Source: G965226155 sp965226155 (GTDB lineage Bacteria; Pseudomonadota; Gammaproteobacteria; Eutrophobiales; Eutrophobiaceae). From it: 64,000 bases of DNA. The stretch covers positions 1,798,001 to 1,862,000 of the forward strand of contig OZ245331.1 of the NCBI GenBank assembly GCA_965226155.1, given 5' to 3'. Both the position numbers and the translations under genes were made by a program. Below the pieces are notes generated by a model. The model worked only from the letters and a program-made list of their open reading frames with translations, ran no database searches and was not told the DNA's origin. This document shows positions 26,086 to 35,623 of the stretch, one piece after another; within the stretch, counting starts at the first letter, position 1; each line of letters begins with the position of its first letter.

Positions 26086-27444
26086 ATCGTTTTTCTTGTT
26101 TTAATGCTGACAGCCTGCGGCGGAGGGCGCGGCAGCAAATTGGCCATGGCTCCTATAGAACCGATGGAGCCACCCGTAGTCGAACCGATGGAACCCGAGC
26201 CTGAGCTAATGCCTGAGCCAATGCCAGAGCCAGAGCCTGTGCCTGAACCGGAACCGCCGCCTCCTGTTGTAGAGCCAATTCCAGAGCCTGAGCTGGAGCC
26301 AGAACCGGAACCGGAACCTGAGCCGCCGCCTCCTGTTGTAGAGCCAATTCCAGAGCCTGAGCTGGAGCCAGAACCGGAACCGCCGCCGGTTGTCGTTGTT
26401 CCGCCACCACCTCCACCTCCGGAACCCGATCCTGAGCCCTTCGTTCCTTTTGACCCGGGACCGCCCCCCGCGGTTGTCCAGCCACCGCCTCCACCTCCAC
26501 CTATGATGATGGATCCGACTGAGCCTGAAAATACGCCTAGTGGATTCTTGAATGAGGAAGCAAGCCTGGTAGCTGATGCGATCCCTGGCGACTTGATTCA
26601 TGACGGCGTATCGCCCGCCTTTTTTGGTGGTTATCAAACTGCAGGTGGCTTGGTGTCTCTTATGAACCCAGATCCAAATAATGAGCCCGTATTACAGACT
26701 GGCGGATTTACCGTACTCCATGATTGGAATAACACGTTACAGGGAGCAAGATACACCAGGGTCCCGCATGACAATAACCATGTTGAGGATACGATTATTG
26801 TATACAGCAACGAGGCGTCTAATAATACCGATTACCTGGATTTCGGGTATTGGATATCAAGGTCTGGGGGCGACCCGGTTAGATATGGCGTTGATCCTTT
26901 TGTATTTGGTTCACAAGAATCGATAGGAAATTCCCTGAACGAATTAATTGGGTATGCTACCTATTCAGGGCCTGCAACTGGGATATATGTGAAGAAATCA
27001 GCATCATTGTACGATGAAGTAGGTCAGTTCACGGCGAATACATTACTGACAGCTAGATTTAATGTTGTTAGTCCCATTACTGATATGAATCATCCTCTTT
27101 ATGATGAAACTGTCGTTGTCATCAGTGGCACAGCGACTAGGTTCAGAGACATGAACAGGGATATAATCGACGCTGACTGGACTATCAATTTTAACAATGC
27201 AATACATGAGGCTAAGAGCGCAGAATCAGGTCATTTTGACGAGGGGGTAACTTCGAGAGGCGGGACGTGGGAATACCTGTTCTATGGAGCTGGTGTCCAA
27301 GTTGAAGAATCTACGGTCAAGCCGGGATACGTTGGCGGTGTCTTTGCTGAAGAGTTCGACAACGGTAAGGTTACAGGTGCATTCGCTACCAGAAAAGTTT
27401 CTGAGGGAACAATTGGTAATGATGGAAGGTACATACCAGATTGA
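26062..27444 (+). CDS. Surface lipoprotein with Pro/Glu-rich stalk and TbpB-like barrel domain
   Basis: The 460-residue protein begins with a lipoprotein signal (residues 1-19, lipobox LTAC with Cys19, then GGGRG). Residues 30-155 are a long Pro/Glu stalk built of PEPELEPEPEP and PPPPVVEPIPEPE units, including a repeat of about 63 bases in the DNA. From about residue 160 a globular domain follows, with a GGYQTAGGLVSLM start, and near the end it has GYVGGVFAEEFDNGKVTGAF. That is the pattern of transferrin-binding-protein-B-like/factor-H-binding-like beta-barrels of surface lipoproteins. Those barrels bind host or environmental ligands, often iron carriers; the ligand is unknown. It is divergent from the LysR gene. 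The final residues after GAFATRK (VSEGTIGNDGRYIPD) are less typical. Confidence 0.75.
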   Translation: MKFIWISAIVFLVLMLTACGGGRGSKLAMAPIEPMEPPVVEPMEPEPELMPEPMPEPEPVPEPEPPPPVVEPIPEPELEPEPEPEPEPPPPVVEPIPEPELEPEPEPPPVVVVPPPPPPPEPDPEPFVPFDPGPPPAVVQPPPPPPPMMMDPTEPENTPSGFLNEEASLVADAIPGDLIHDGVSPAFFGGYQTAGGLVSLMNPDPNNEPVLQTGGFTVLHDWNNTLQGARYTRVPHDNNHVEDTIIVYSNEASNNTDYLDFGYWISRSGGDPVRYGVDPFVFGSQESIGNSLNELIGYATYSGPATGIYVKKSASLYDEVGQFTANTLLTARFNVVSPITDMNHPLYDETVVVISGTATRFRDMNRDIIDADWTINFNNAIHEAKSAESGHFDEGVTSRGGTWEYLFYGAGVQVEESTVKPGYVGGVFAEEFDNGKVTGAFATRKVSEGTIGNDGRYIPD

Positions 27445-27580
27445 TGGATTGACAGCAGAACTTGACGAACAGCATGAGGTAATTTGATATGCTTTCAGAA
27501 CAGACTAAATGCAGCGTAGCCATGTATAAAATTTTGGGAACTATAAAGATTAGTTGACAGGATTATAAATTACATGAAGC

Positions 27581-27841
27581 TCAATGAATTATTGAACGCG
27601 GAGATGCGTTCGGGTCACAAAGAAGATCATAAGACCGTAGCAAATCGTCGATCAGTAATTGAACAGGTCTGGCGTGAATCTCATGACCGACGAAGTCTTT
27701 GGCAAAAGATTCTGCGTACATTTTCTCCAATCGTTCGAGGAATGATTCGGATGTCAAATCGCCATAATGCCAATCGTCAATCTCCCTGGTTGTGCCCGCA
27801 ACAAGCACTCCAAAAATGATTTGATGCTTTGTCATTTTCAT
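27581..27841 (-). CDS. Hypothetical protein (86 aa)
   Basis: A minus-strand frame from ATG 27841 encodes MKMTKHQIIFGVLVAGTTRE and a balanced, mostly helical sequence (SESFLERLEKMYAESFAKDF). No family is recognised and no strong ribosome-binding site is seen. It lies just outside the left border of element copy B and could be the remnant of a resident gene. The opposite-strand frame over the same bases is less protein-like. Confidence 0.35.
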   Translation of the reverse strand: MKMTKHQIIFGVLVAGTTREIDDWHYGDLTSESFLERLEKMYAESFAKDFVGHEIHARPVQLLIDDLLRSYDLLCDPNASPRSIIH

Positions 27842-27896
27842 ATAAATTTAGGGAACTATAGGTAGTGTTCTAATTTGAAATTACAACTTTTCCTGC

Positions 27897-28470
27897 CTCG
27901 GAAAACTCGGAAAATAGGGATTCGCCGACCTCAACGCGTTTGAGTCATTTATAGAACGTATCTTCGCTGTTACCGACGATCAGGCAGTCGTCGTGGTTAG
28001 TCATGCCATTTGTGCGCTCGAATTGAACTTGTCATGTAATGTGTGTGACACTTCCCTGATCGATCATCTCCATTCCCTGTTCCGGGTTTGGCAATTCCCT
28101 GATCGATCATCTCAAGTTCCCTGTTCCTGCATAACAGGGAATTGTCTGCTAACCCTTTGATATCCAGAGCGTTATCACGTCGGAAATGGCCTAATTGTAA
28201 CTAAATTTAAGTAATTTCCCTGTTAATTCCCTGTTATTCCCCGATAAACGGGGAAATGAACGGAGACGGGTTCGCCCCGGACGGCCGCCACCGCCATACA
28301 GTCCGGTCTCTGTTCAGAGACGCCATGCCTGATCCCAGATAGTTAAAAAGTCCGGGGAATTGCGTGATGTTTTGAAATTGCTTAACTTACTAAGCGATCC
28401 CCCTGATCAATATAATCAGAGAATTTCGCTGGATTCTCTTTCGGGCTTTTTGCAGGTTCGCTTACTGGGT
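27897..28470. repeat. Conserved noncoding flank of element copy B
   Basis: Counterpart of 1630-2192 with the same reiterated TTCCCTG motifs, the same CGGAGACGGGTTCGCCCC block (near 28260) and the same inverted repeat next to the recombinase stop. Noncoding conservation between two element copies implies either very recent duplication or function. Confidence 0.6.
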
Positions 28471-30186
28471 TTAATAGGGCGTGAAGCCTAAGACTTGTCT
28501 TTGCTGATCCCAATCTATGGGGAAACCTTTCTTGAGACGGGTGAGTGTCAGGTCCGCCGGGATGCGACCTCGTATGATAGCTTCCATGATATCAGGGGCG
28601 AGGAAGGCAAGCTTCAGGATATGAGCAATATACCGTTGGGTGGTTCCTTCTCTCTTTGCGATGTCAGCCATTGAGGCCATCGCACCTGATATCAACGCCT
28701 CATGCCAGCGTAGCGCCTTCACCAGGGCGTCTTGAATTGCCTTCACAGAAATCGAATGTGGGCCTTGATCTATATCATTATTCAAGATTAATCGTGTCTC
28801 AATCCCACAACGTTTCAGCTTAGCGGGAACGGTTACTACCTGAATATCGGCTTCCTTGTCAGGTATGTCCTCAGTGAGTGTTGCATTGCTTAGACAAGCC
28901 AGCATTCCGTCTGTTGATATATGAAGATCGACACCTTGACTGCTGACGATTATTTTTTGGAAGATGGTTTTCAAATAGATTATCTGTTGATGCGGTGTGA
29001 AGGTCTCCCACTCGATCAATAAGGACTGGGCACGATCAAGTAGTGATGCTTGTTTATTTGCAGTGAGCGATTTCTTGTTGAGCAGTTTCAACAACTGCAT
29101 GGTGTTCTTCCAGAGTGACAAGAGTTGTTGTACTACCAAGGCCTCAATCACCTTCGCAGGTAAGCGTAGTATTGAACCTGCATCTTTTTCACGGTTATGC
29201 AGGACCGTCTGGTTCACATAATACCGGTAGCGCTGGTTCTGCTTCCGGGTATGGGATGGGCTCAACGGATGACCGTTGTCATCAAATAAGAGCCCTGCCA
29301 GCAGACTGGGGTCCTTGACTGACTTCCGGGCCTGATGCTTGTGCCTGTTCTCATTCAGGCGTTGTTGTACTTTATCCCAGAGTGCTGTCTCAAGGAGTGC
29401 GGCATGCTGTCCTTCGTACCTTTTGCCTTGATGGGTTACCTGACCGATATAGATGGGATTCTTGAGTAAGGTATATAAAGCTCCGCGAGAGAACGGTTTG
29501 CCGCCGGCATGAACCCCTTCAACTGCACGGACTTTACTGATATAGCCTTTGGTATCCAGTTCTTCTTTTAATTGCCTGACGCATCCCAGGGCGAGATACC
29601 GGTTGTAGATATGCCGTACCGTCTTTGCTTCTTGCTCGTTGACCACCAGCATCTTATCGATGACGTCATACCCCAGTGGTACCACACCGCCCATCCACAT
29701 GCCTTTCTGCTTGGAGGCTGTAATCTTATCCCGTATGCGCTCGCCTGTGACCTCCCGTTCGAACTGGGCAAACGACAACAATACATTCAAGGTCAGTCGC
29801 CCCATGGAGCTCGACGTATTGAATTGCTGTGTGACTGAGACAAAGGAGACTTGGTGCTCCTCAAAGAGTTCAATGAGACGGACAAAGTCCGCAAGGGAAC
29901 GAGAAAGCCTGTCCACCTTGTATACCACAATCACATCTACATCTCCGGCCTTGATATCATCCAGCAGTTGTGTCAGTCCAGGACGTTCTGTATTCCCACC
30001 TGAGAACCCACCATCGTCATATTGCTTGGGTAGTGCCTTCCAGCCTTCATGTTGCTGACTCTTGATATAAGATTCACACGCCTCCCTCTGTGCATCTAGG
30101 GAATTGAATGCTTGTTCCAGCCCTTCCTCGGAGGATTTACGGGTATAGATGGCACACTGCTTGCTTTTAGAGGACACGATAGTCAT
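28471..30186 (-). CDS. Large serine recombinase (copy B)
   Basis: About 571 residues from ATG 30186, which overlaps the upstream DUF2924 stop as ATGA. The same domains as copy A are present: CAIYTRKSSEEGLEQAFNSL with the nucleophile Ser, VVYKVDRLSRS, FEREVTGERIRDKI, TLLKNPIYIGQV and LLFDDNGHPLSPSHT. Differences from copy A are scattered substitutions concentrated in the C-terminal 120 residues (RWHEALISGAMASMADIAKR versus QWHQGLVSGAISSTADIAKR), the region likely to read DNA. The two enzymes may therefore have begun to differ in site preference. The gene appears intact. Confidence 0.9.
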   Translation of the reverse strand: MTIVSSKSKQCAIYTRKSSEEGLEQAFNSLDAQREACESYIKSQQHEGWKALPKQYDDGGFSGGNTERPGLTQLLDDIKAGDVDVIVVYKVDRLSRSLADFVRLIELFEEHQVSFVSVTQQFNTSSSMGRLTLNVLLSFAQFEREVTGERIRDKITASKQKGMWMGGVVPLGYDVIDKMLVVNEQEAKTVRHIYNRYLALGCVRQLKEELDTKGYISKVRAVEGVHAGGKPFSRGALYTLLKNPIYIGQVTHQGKRYEGQHAALLETALWDKVQQRLNENRHKHQARKSVKDPSLLAGLLFDDNGHPLSPSHTRKQNQRYRYYVNQTVLHNREKDAGSILRLPAKVIEALVVQQLLSLWKNTMQLLKLLNKKSLTANKQASLLDRAQSLLIEWETFTPHQQIIYLKTIFQKIIVSSQGVDLHISTDGMLACLSNATLTEDIPDKEADIQVVTVPAKLKRCGIETRLILNNDIDQGPHSISVKAIQDALVKALRWHEALISGAMASMADIAKREGTTQRYIAHILKLAFLAPDIMEAIIRGRIPADLTLTRLKKGFPIDWDQQRQVLGFTPY

Positions 30187-30623
30187 GCAGCCCTCCCTTT
30201 TCCCATCCTGAAGAACCGGGGTCCTGACCAATGTGAGCCGGTGATGTCACCGGCCACGCTGCTCAGGCTGCGGTAGTGTTGACCTTGGTATGAATAACCT
30301 GATTCCATGACAGTGACTTCATGGGTTTGCCCCCGCCATTCCCGGATCAGCCGTGTCCCGGGGGAATAAGTCAGGGCAGGGGATTGATTAGACTGCAGGG
30401 CTTTCTTAAGCAAGCGTTGTCGCAGTGCACCAGGCTTAAGTTGTTGTTGTCGTGCTTGTATCATCCAGCCGAGGTGCAACCTCAACAGATTGCTTTTATA
30501 CAGCTTCGGAGGAGGTGACCCTGCCAGCTTTTCATCCCACGCCTTCAGCGTTGGGAAATCAGCCGAAGTCAAGTCTTCCAGGGAGGGCAGGTGAGTTAAC
30601 AGGTTGCTGTTCATACCCACCAT
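30183..30623 (-). CDS. DUF2924 protein partner of recombinase (copy B)
   Basis: 146 residues, same length as copy A. The C-terminal DUF2924 core (GTRLIREWRGQTHEVTVMES, then YRSLSSVAGDITGSHWSGPRFF) is almost unchanged. The N-terminal half has many more substitutions than the core (KLAGSPPPKLYKSNLLRLHL). The core is thus under tighter constraint, or the N-terminus is adapting. Its stop overlaps the recombinase start. Confidence 0.85.
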   Translation of the reverse strand: MVGMNSNLLTHLPSLEDLTSADFPTLKAWDEKLAGSPPPKLYKSNLLRLHLGWMIQARQQQLKPGALRQRLLKKALQSNQSPALTYSPGTRLIREWRGQTHEVTVMESGYSYQGQHYRSLSSVAGDITGSHWSGPRFFRMGKGRAA

Positions 30624-30915
30624 TCATCCATGCCGTGACACAGAAAGCCAGTGAAAGAGGGCCTTGACCGGCAGATTCAGCCGATTATCTTTGCTTTAAT
30701 TCGAGAAAGGCAACCATGGTTCCTGGGTCTGGGGATGAGTTGCTATTTAGAGGGTAAACATTTCGCGTCGGCTCTTGCTTTCACCCGTTGGGATCATGGC
30801 TCTACCCGGTGATCGGCAGCTTCTGTTCGTACAGGGATGAGGCCAGTGCTGGCGAAGAAGGTGAACTAAATTTCTGATTTCGCCTCGCAGATGACGAAGT
30901 GAAGCAGATGGGAGT

Positions 30916-32367
30916 TTAAAGCTTGCTGGCGGAAGGCTTTTGCAAACCGTTCACGAAGACGATGGGCGAAACCGGGTTGCCCTTCAAGGCGGCCTGGTTC
31001 TTCACCTGTAACAATAGTTGTGCCTTCTTACCCATCAGACCTACATCAATTACCAGATAGTAGCCCTTTACGGTTTCTTCCGCTTTTTTATAGGTTTCGA
31101 GCTGACGGGTGTATCCCGCGACGAGTTTGCTGTTGCGGGAAAGCTTTATCTCGACTAGCACACGGCCATTGTACCCGTTAGATACCTTGAAATCGACCGG
31201 ACCGTTGCCTGTGTCGGCCTCCGGCGTTAGGTCAAGGTTGTTTGCCTTACAGTATGCGTGCGCAACGGCGAAGAACAGTCGTTGCGCCGCCCGCTCAGGA
31301 CGCGGTTCGCCTGCATGATACAATTCTTTCGATAGTCGCCTGTCCTCAATAAGGAAGCGGAACTGCTCAATGATCTGTTCCACGACTGTCGCAACGCCAG
31401 CTGTATCTAGCAAGGCGGGCTGTTTGATAGTGAAGGGCGCGTCGGACGCCAACGTGGTTGCTATCCGTCGCCAGACGAGTTCGCCGAGTGGGTCGCTCTC
31501 CGTGTCGTAGGGACGGGCGTCGGCGCTCCGGATCATGTCGAGGAGAGTCTCGAATTGGTCACTACCGGACATGGCCCACTTGCGTAGCTGTCTCTTGTTC
31601 TTACGACTCTTCACCTCCCAGAGCTTCGCTATTTGTTGATTTACCTGGTTCCGCAACTGTTCGTTCTTTGATGCCGCGTCCGCAACGTCCGACCAGTCGG
31701 TCACGATAGGTAAATCACGCAGAATATCATTGGGAAGAAGCACGACTGGACCGCCACCGCGAATAAAAGGGTTGATCGGCAGAGCCGCGTCAAAGATCTT
31801 GCCGTTACGCAGAGGTAAGTTCACCGCCTGTACCGGGATATTCAGTCCCTTCAACACCCGCGCATTAAATTGCAGGAGATCGCCGAAGATTACATTGGTG
31901 GTCATATCGCTTATGCGATCAGGTCCAACGCCTTCCTCGAACAGTGCCATCGCAGCGAACAAATCGGGATCGTCGACACCAAGCTGCACAATCTGGCGAG
32001 CTGTGTCGATGAATTGGCCCGTCATCTCATTGCCGGAGCCACTGCCGGAAACGGATTGCGCGCCGTAGCCGAGGCAGGTCCACTTGATCTCCGGGAAGGA
32101 CAGTAATCGCTGGGTGCTGCGCCACGCCACGTCGCCAGTACCTTTCGTTGCTCGGAGAAACTTGATGACCTTCGTGAAGTGTTGCTCGTAGGTGGGCCTT
32201 GCACCCTTCGATATCTCTGAGTGGCGGCTTTTCGCTAGGAGGAGGGGGTCGATGAATAGTCGAGTATCGACGTTTAGCGTGGGGTCCAACACACCCAGCC
32301 GCGCCAACTTGGCACTCGGGATCCCGAAGTGATCGGAAAAACTCTTAGGGCTCCTGATTCTCGCCAT
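30916..32367 (-). CDS. Putative PD-(D/E)XK nuclease-domain protein
   Basis: The start is taken as ATG 32367 because AAGGAG lies 6 bases upstream (CAAGGAGCAGGGATGG); a longer in-frame start at 32481 lacks this. The protein has 483 residues. The N-terminal part (SDHFGIPSAKLARLGVLDPT, TRLFIDPLLLAKSRH) resembles a family seen in defence regions, and the middle is helical. Near residues 405-445, GNGPVDFKVSNGYNGRVLVE followed by IKLSRN gives the D...ExK spacing of PD-(D/E)XK nucleases. The downstream LVAGYTRQLETYKKAE matches the helix that normally follows. No partner gene is adjacent. It probably cleaves DNA; target and trigger are unknown. Confidence 0.65.
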   Translation of the reverse strand: MARIRSPKSFSDHFGIPSAKLARLGVLDPTLNVDTRLFIDPLLLAKSRHSEISKGARPTYEQHFTKVIKFLRATKGTGDVAWRSTQRLLSFPEIKWTCLGYGAQSVSGSGSGNEMTGQFIDTARQIVQLGVDDPDLFAAMALFEEGVGPDRISDMTTNVIFGDLLQFNARVLKGLNIPVQAVNLPLRNGKIFDAALPINPFIRGGGPVVLLPNDILRDLPIVTDWSDVADAASKNEQLRNQVNQQIAKLWEVKSRKNKRQLRKWAMSGSDQFETLLDMIRSADARPYDTESDPLGELVWRRIATTLASDAPFTIKQPALLDTAGVATVVEQIIEQFRFLIEDRRLSKELYHAGEPRPERAAQRLFFAVAHAYCKANNLDLTPEADTGNGPVDFKVSNGYNGRVLVEIKLSRNSKLVAGYTRQLETYKKAEETVKGYYLVIDVGLMGKKAQLLLQVKNQAALKGNPVSPIVFVNGLQKPSASKL

Positions 32368-32451
32368 CCCTGCTCCTTGTATAACTTGTGATTTAAAAGT
32401 CCGAGAAGTCAGTTGAGGTGTTATAGACCACCGGCTTTTCTCGTTTATGAT

Positions 32452-32471
32452 CCGTATATTACCAGATACGG
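32452..32471. promoter_or_regulatory. Inverted repeat upstream of the nuclease gene
   Basis: CCGTAT and ATACGG arms of 6 bases surround an 8-base loop (CCGTATATTACCAGATACGG), about 85 bases before the nuclease start. It could be an operator or part of a promoter. The 324 bases 32482-32805 contain no other recognisable element. Confidence 0.3.
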
Positions 32472-32805
32472 AATCGCTCACGAAATAAGCACCTTTTGGC
32501 TTTGTTATTTTTCACAACATTATAGAGATGTGGGCATATAGGCATTGAATGCCTACCATGGAGAGAGTAAAGGAGTTTACAACTCAGTGGAGTTTGAATT
32601 CGATACGATGATAAATCACCGGTCTAATCAGATAGTTATCATCAGGACTTGGCTGGGCTGGAAATACTGTCTCACCAATTTATCACTCCACGGCCAGAAT
32701 TTAAGGGCAGTCGACCCTCCGGGAGCTCCATTGGTTCATCCACAACGGCGATGATGCCTGGCATCCCGTCTTGCACAGAGAATATATGAGTGCGATGCCA
32801 GTCTG

Positions 32806-33450
32806 ATGTCTGACATACTCGTTTATTCATTCTTAGCAAAAATAGCGGCAGAGTTGTATACCGTGCCATGGGGCTGGATAGGGCTTGGTGTGCTGGCCGT
32901 GTGCCTAGTGACCGCAGGGGTGAGAGTCACGATTAACATTTGGCGTTGGCTGAAGGGGCCGTACTCGTACTGGGATATAGGCATGGGGTACGACAGAGTC
33001 ATACCTAACATCTGGCGTTGGTCGAAGGTGCGGTCAGGTCAAACTACGACAGTGCCGGAGGAGGAAGAGGAGGAGGAGCGCATCGTTACCTGTGGTACTA
33101 TATGGGTAGATAGAATGTATTCGGAGCGTCTCAAGGCACTCAGCGAAGACTTTCAGGCCTGCCTGTATGGCAGGGCGGACACAACGCCTCTAGATGACCC
33201 AGACCCCTGGAGCACCATGAAGACTCGGCTGGAGGGCATGGCCGCAGAACTCAGTGCGCAAAATATCCGGTATCCGCCGCTCCCTCGGGCCGATGCTATC
33301 GTGCTGGCGGACGTAGGCCGGTGGCGGGATTACTTGGCGCAGTTGTTACCTATAGCAGAACGTGGCGACTTTAGGGAAGCGGAAAGAACCTTTGGCTTGG
33401 CCACACCCCGCAGAAAACGTGTACCCGGTGACGATAGCCCAGTGCCTTAA
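32806..33450 (+). CDS. Hypothetical membrane protein (214 aa)
   Basis: One membrane helix is clear at about residues 22-45 (GWIGLGVLAVCLVTAGVRVT). Basic/aromatic sequence follows, including the repeated pair NIWRWLKGPYS and NIWRWSKVRS. An acidic run (PEEEEEEERI) leads to a soluble helical domain with many Arg/Asp. No family is recognised. It stands alone between the nuclease gene and the IS1595 transposon, with no clear ribosome-binding site. The duplicated NIWRW segments suggest a small internal duplication. Confidence 0.5.
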   Translation: MSDILVYSFLAKIAAELYTVPWGWIGLGVLAVCLVTAGVRVTINIWRWLKGPYSYWDIGMGYDRVIPNIWRWSKVRSGQTTTVPEEEEEEERIVTCGTIWVDRMYSERLKALSEDFQACLYGRADTTPLDDPDPWSTMKTRLEGMAAELSAQNIRYPPLPRADAIVLADVGRWRDYLAQLLPIAERGDFREAERTFGLATPRRKRVPGDDSPVP

Positions 33451-33663
33451 ATCCAGCCCTGAAGGGGACACTTGGCCTGTTTAATCGGTTTGAAGCAGGG
33501 ATTGGACCGGAACGGACACCCTTTCACAGGAGAGGCTATGATAATTAGGCTATGTATGTAAAAAAAGAATAAGGTCCTTCATAGATATTCGATAAGGGTA
33601 TTCATCAAACTTTTAGGCGTTTATCCCATTGACACAACAGAAGGCGCAGGATAGCATTATGGG

Positions 33664-34110
33664 ATGGATTGGAATCATTTTATGCAACTTATCCAGCGCC
33701 CAAAATTATGGTTTGTTGCTGCGTCATCAATCGTGTTCAGTTCAGTGGAATTTATGTTGACAGGCGACATAACTCATTTTATTGCTGGCGGACTTGCTTT
33801 GCCTGCTGGGTTTGTTGCGTATGTTTTCGCGTCATGGCTTTTTGAATACAGGCTGGAACCTAAAGGCAAAGAACCTTTTCCGAAATGGTTTATGCTGCGA
33901 TATAAATTTGGTTCTTATAGTAAGGAATGTCGTTTAGAAGCTAAACCAATATCAGCAAAATTCAAGCTGTCGAAACCCACCGTGACGTTAGGATTGCCCC
34001 CTTGGAATAAGCCATGCCTTCGAATAAAAGCAATGTGGACTTATTGGAGGAAGGGGTATTATAAGAAGAATAACGATATGGGAGTAACCATAAAAAGCAA
34101 TGACTCCTAA
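33664..34110 (+). CDS. Hypothetical membrane protein, transposon passenger
   Basis: 148 residues with two membrane helices at about 14-34 and 38-60 (FIAGGLALPAGFVAYVFASW) and a basic, aromatic soluble tail. No family is recognised. Its last 11 bases overlap the start of the methyltransferase gene, so the two are probably translated together. The gene begins about 50 bases inside the left terminus of the IS1595-type transposon. Position suggests an accessory of the methyltransferase-HNH protein or of the element; this is inference only. Confidence 0.55.
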   Translation: MDWNHFMQLIQRPKLWFVAASSIVFSSVEFMLTGDITHFIAGGLALPAGFVAYVFASWLFEYRLEPKGKEPFPKWFMLRYKFGSYSKECRLEAKPISAKFKLSKPTVTLGLPPWNKPCLRIKAMWTYWRKGYYKKNNDMGVTIKSNDS

Positions 34111-35542
34111 CTGGCAAAACCGCACCCTGTTTCACGGCGATAATCTCAAGTTCATGCAGGCCATGAATAGCGAGAGTGTTGATCTGATCGCCACCGACCC
34201 GCCGTTCAACAAGGGTAAGGATTTCCACGCTACGCCAGACAGCTTGGCAGCCGGAGCCAAGTTCCAGGACAGGTGGTCATGGGAGAAAGACGTTCATCAA
34301 GAATGGATTGACCAGATAAAAGACGATTACCCGCACCTGATGGAAGCTATAGAGTCCGCGCGCTACGCACACTCCGACGGTATGGGCGCGTTCATGTGTT
34401 TCATGGCCGTGCGCCTGTTAGCCATGCGTAGGCTACTGAAGCCAACAGGCTCTATTTATCTGCATTGTGACCCGATTGCCAGCCATTATCTCAAAGCGGT
34501 CATGGACGCGATATTTGGATACAGGAACTTCAGGAATGAAGTGATATGGCAGAAAATCCGATCTTCTAAAGCCCAGACAAAGGGATTTGGTTGCGTACAC
34601 GACACGATTTTATCTTATGGCAAGACGACCACGCCGACGTGGAACAATATCTATACCCCACTGTCAGAGGAGCGCGTTGCTCGCCACTACGGAAAGTCAG
34701 AGCGGGACACTGGCCGCCGCTATGGGCTCGACAACTTCACACAAGCGGGCCAAGGCCCTCCCCGCCGCTTTGGCGACAAGGTCATGGCACCGCCTAACGG
34801 CAAGCATTGGATATGGGATCAGGACCGGATTGATGAGGCATGGAGCCAAGGTCGACTCGTCTTCACGTCCGAAAACATGGTGCGGGTAAAGCGGCACTTG
34901 GACGAGTCGAAGGGCAATCCCGTTGAAGATATTTGGATAGACATTCCGCCGATCAACGCGGTGGCAAAAGAACGCACCGGATACCCAACTCAAAAGCCCC
35001 TTGAACTTTACGAACGAATCATAAAAGCCAGTTCCAATGAGGGCGATATGGTGCTCGACCCGTTTTCAGGTTGCGCGACAACTTGTGTAGCTGCCGAACG
35101 TTTGGGTCGACAGTGGGTTGGAATCGATATATGGGGCAAGGCGCACGAGACAGTTGTTAACAGGTTGCATAATGAAGTCGGTTTGTTCGGTGATGTTAAA
35201 TATACAAAAGAGTTACCAGTTCGCACCGACTACGGTGAGACCGCAACACCATTCCTTAGAGTAAAGGAACGAGTCAAGGAACCGGAAGGCAAGAAAATGA
35301 GCCGTGCTGAGATGTACGAATTCCTGCTGACGCAACATAGCCCAAAGTGCCAAGGCTGCGACCGCACGTTCGATGATCCGCGTTACCTTGAACTGGACCA
35401 CAATACCCCGCGTTCTGACGGCGGGATTAATCATATATCGAACCGTATCCTGCTATGCGGCCCGTGCAACAGATTGAAATCCAACACCTTCACGCTATCT
35501 GGCTTGAGACGGCAGAATAAGCGGTTAGGGTATATGGCATAG
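34100..35542 (+). CDS. DNA methyltransferase-HNH endonuclease fusion
   Basis: 480 residues. The N-terminal part is a beta-class DNA amino-methyltransferase. Motif IV DPPFN is at residues 33-37 and comes before motif I (VLDPFSGCATTCVAAERLG, about 318-336), with GIDI after it. Between them is a target-recognition region with KTTTPTWNNIY and GYPTQKPLELYERII. The C-terminal 65 residues carry an HNH nuclease: CQGCDRTF, LELDHNTPRSDGGINHISN and LLCGPCNRLKSN, with paired Cys for zinc and the catalytic His-Asn-Asn pattern. One polypeptide could therefore both modify and cut DNA. It overlaps the membrane protein gene by 11 bases, and the IS1595-type transposase is convergent downstream. The modified base (N6A or N4C) cannot be decided. 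Confidence 0.85.
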   Translation: MTPNWQNRTLFHGDNLKFMQAMNSESVDLIATDPPFNKGKDFHATPDSLAAGAKFQDRWSWEKDVHQEWIDQIKDDYPHLMEAIESARYAHSDGMGAFMCFMAVRLLAMRRLLKPTGSIYLHCDPIASHYLKAVMDAIFGYRNFRNEVIWQKIRSSKAQTKGFGCVHDTILSYGKTTTPTWNNIYTPLSEERVARHYGKSERDTGRRYGLDNFTQAGQGPPRRFGDKVMAPPNGKHWIWDQDRIDEAWSQGRLVFTSENMVRVKRHLDESKGNPVEDIWIDIPPINAVAKERTGYPTQKPLELYERIIKASSNEGDMVLDPFSGCATTCVAAERLGRQWVGIDIWGKAHETVVNRLHNEVGLFGDVKYTKELPVRTDYGETATPFLRVKERVKEPEGKKMSRAEMYEFLLTQHSPKCQGCDRTFDDPRYLELDHNTPRSDGGINHISNRILLCGPCNRLKSNTFTLSGLRRQNKRLGYMA

Positions 35543-35623
35543 GAGGACTTATGAGAAAACAGACCGACACCTACCCTACACACATCGCCACCCGGCGATT
35601 TAACCGGGTGCTATCAGCAATGG

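Larger units (their letters stand above)
27897..30761 (-). mobile_element. Large serine recombinase/DUF2924 element, copy B
   Basis: The second full copy of the element at 1630-4491, in the same orientation. Borders are defined by where the alignment stops: left near GGAAAACTCGGAAAATAGGG and right after GCTATTTAGAGGG. Both genes are open. With copy A it forms direct repeats of about 2.9 kb around roughly 23 kb of other DNA. Confidence 0.75.
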
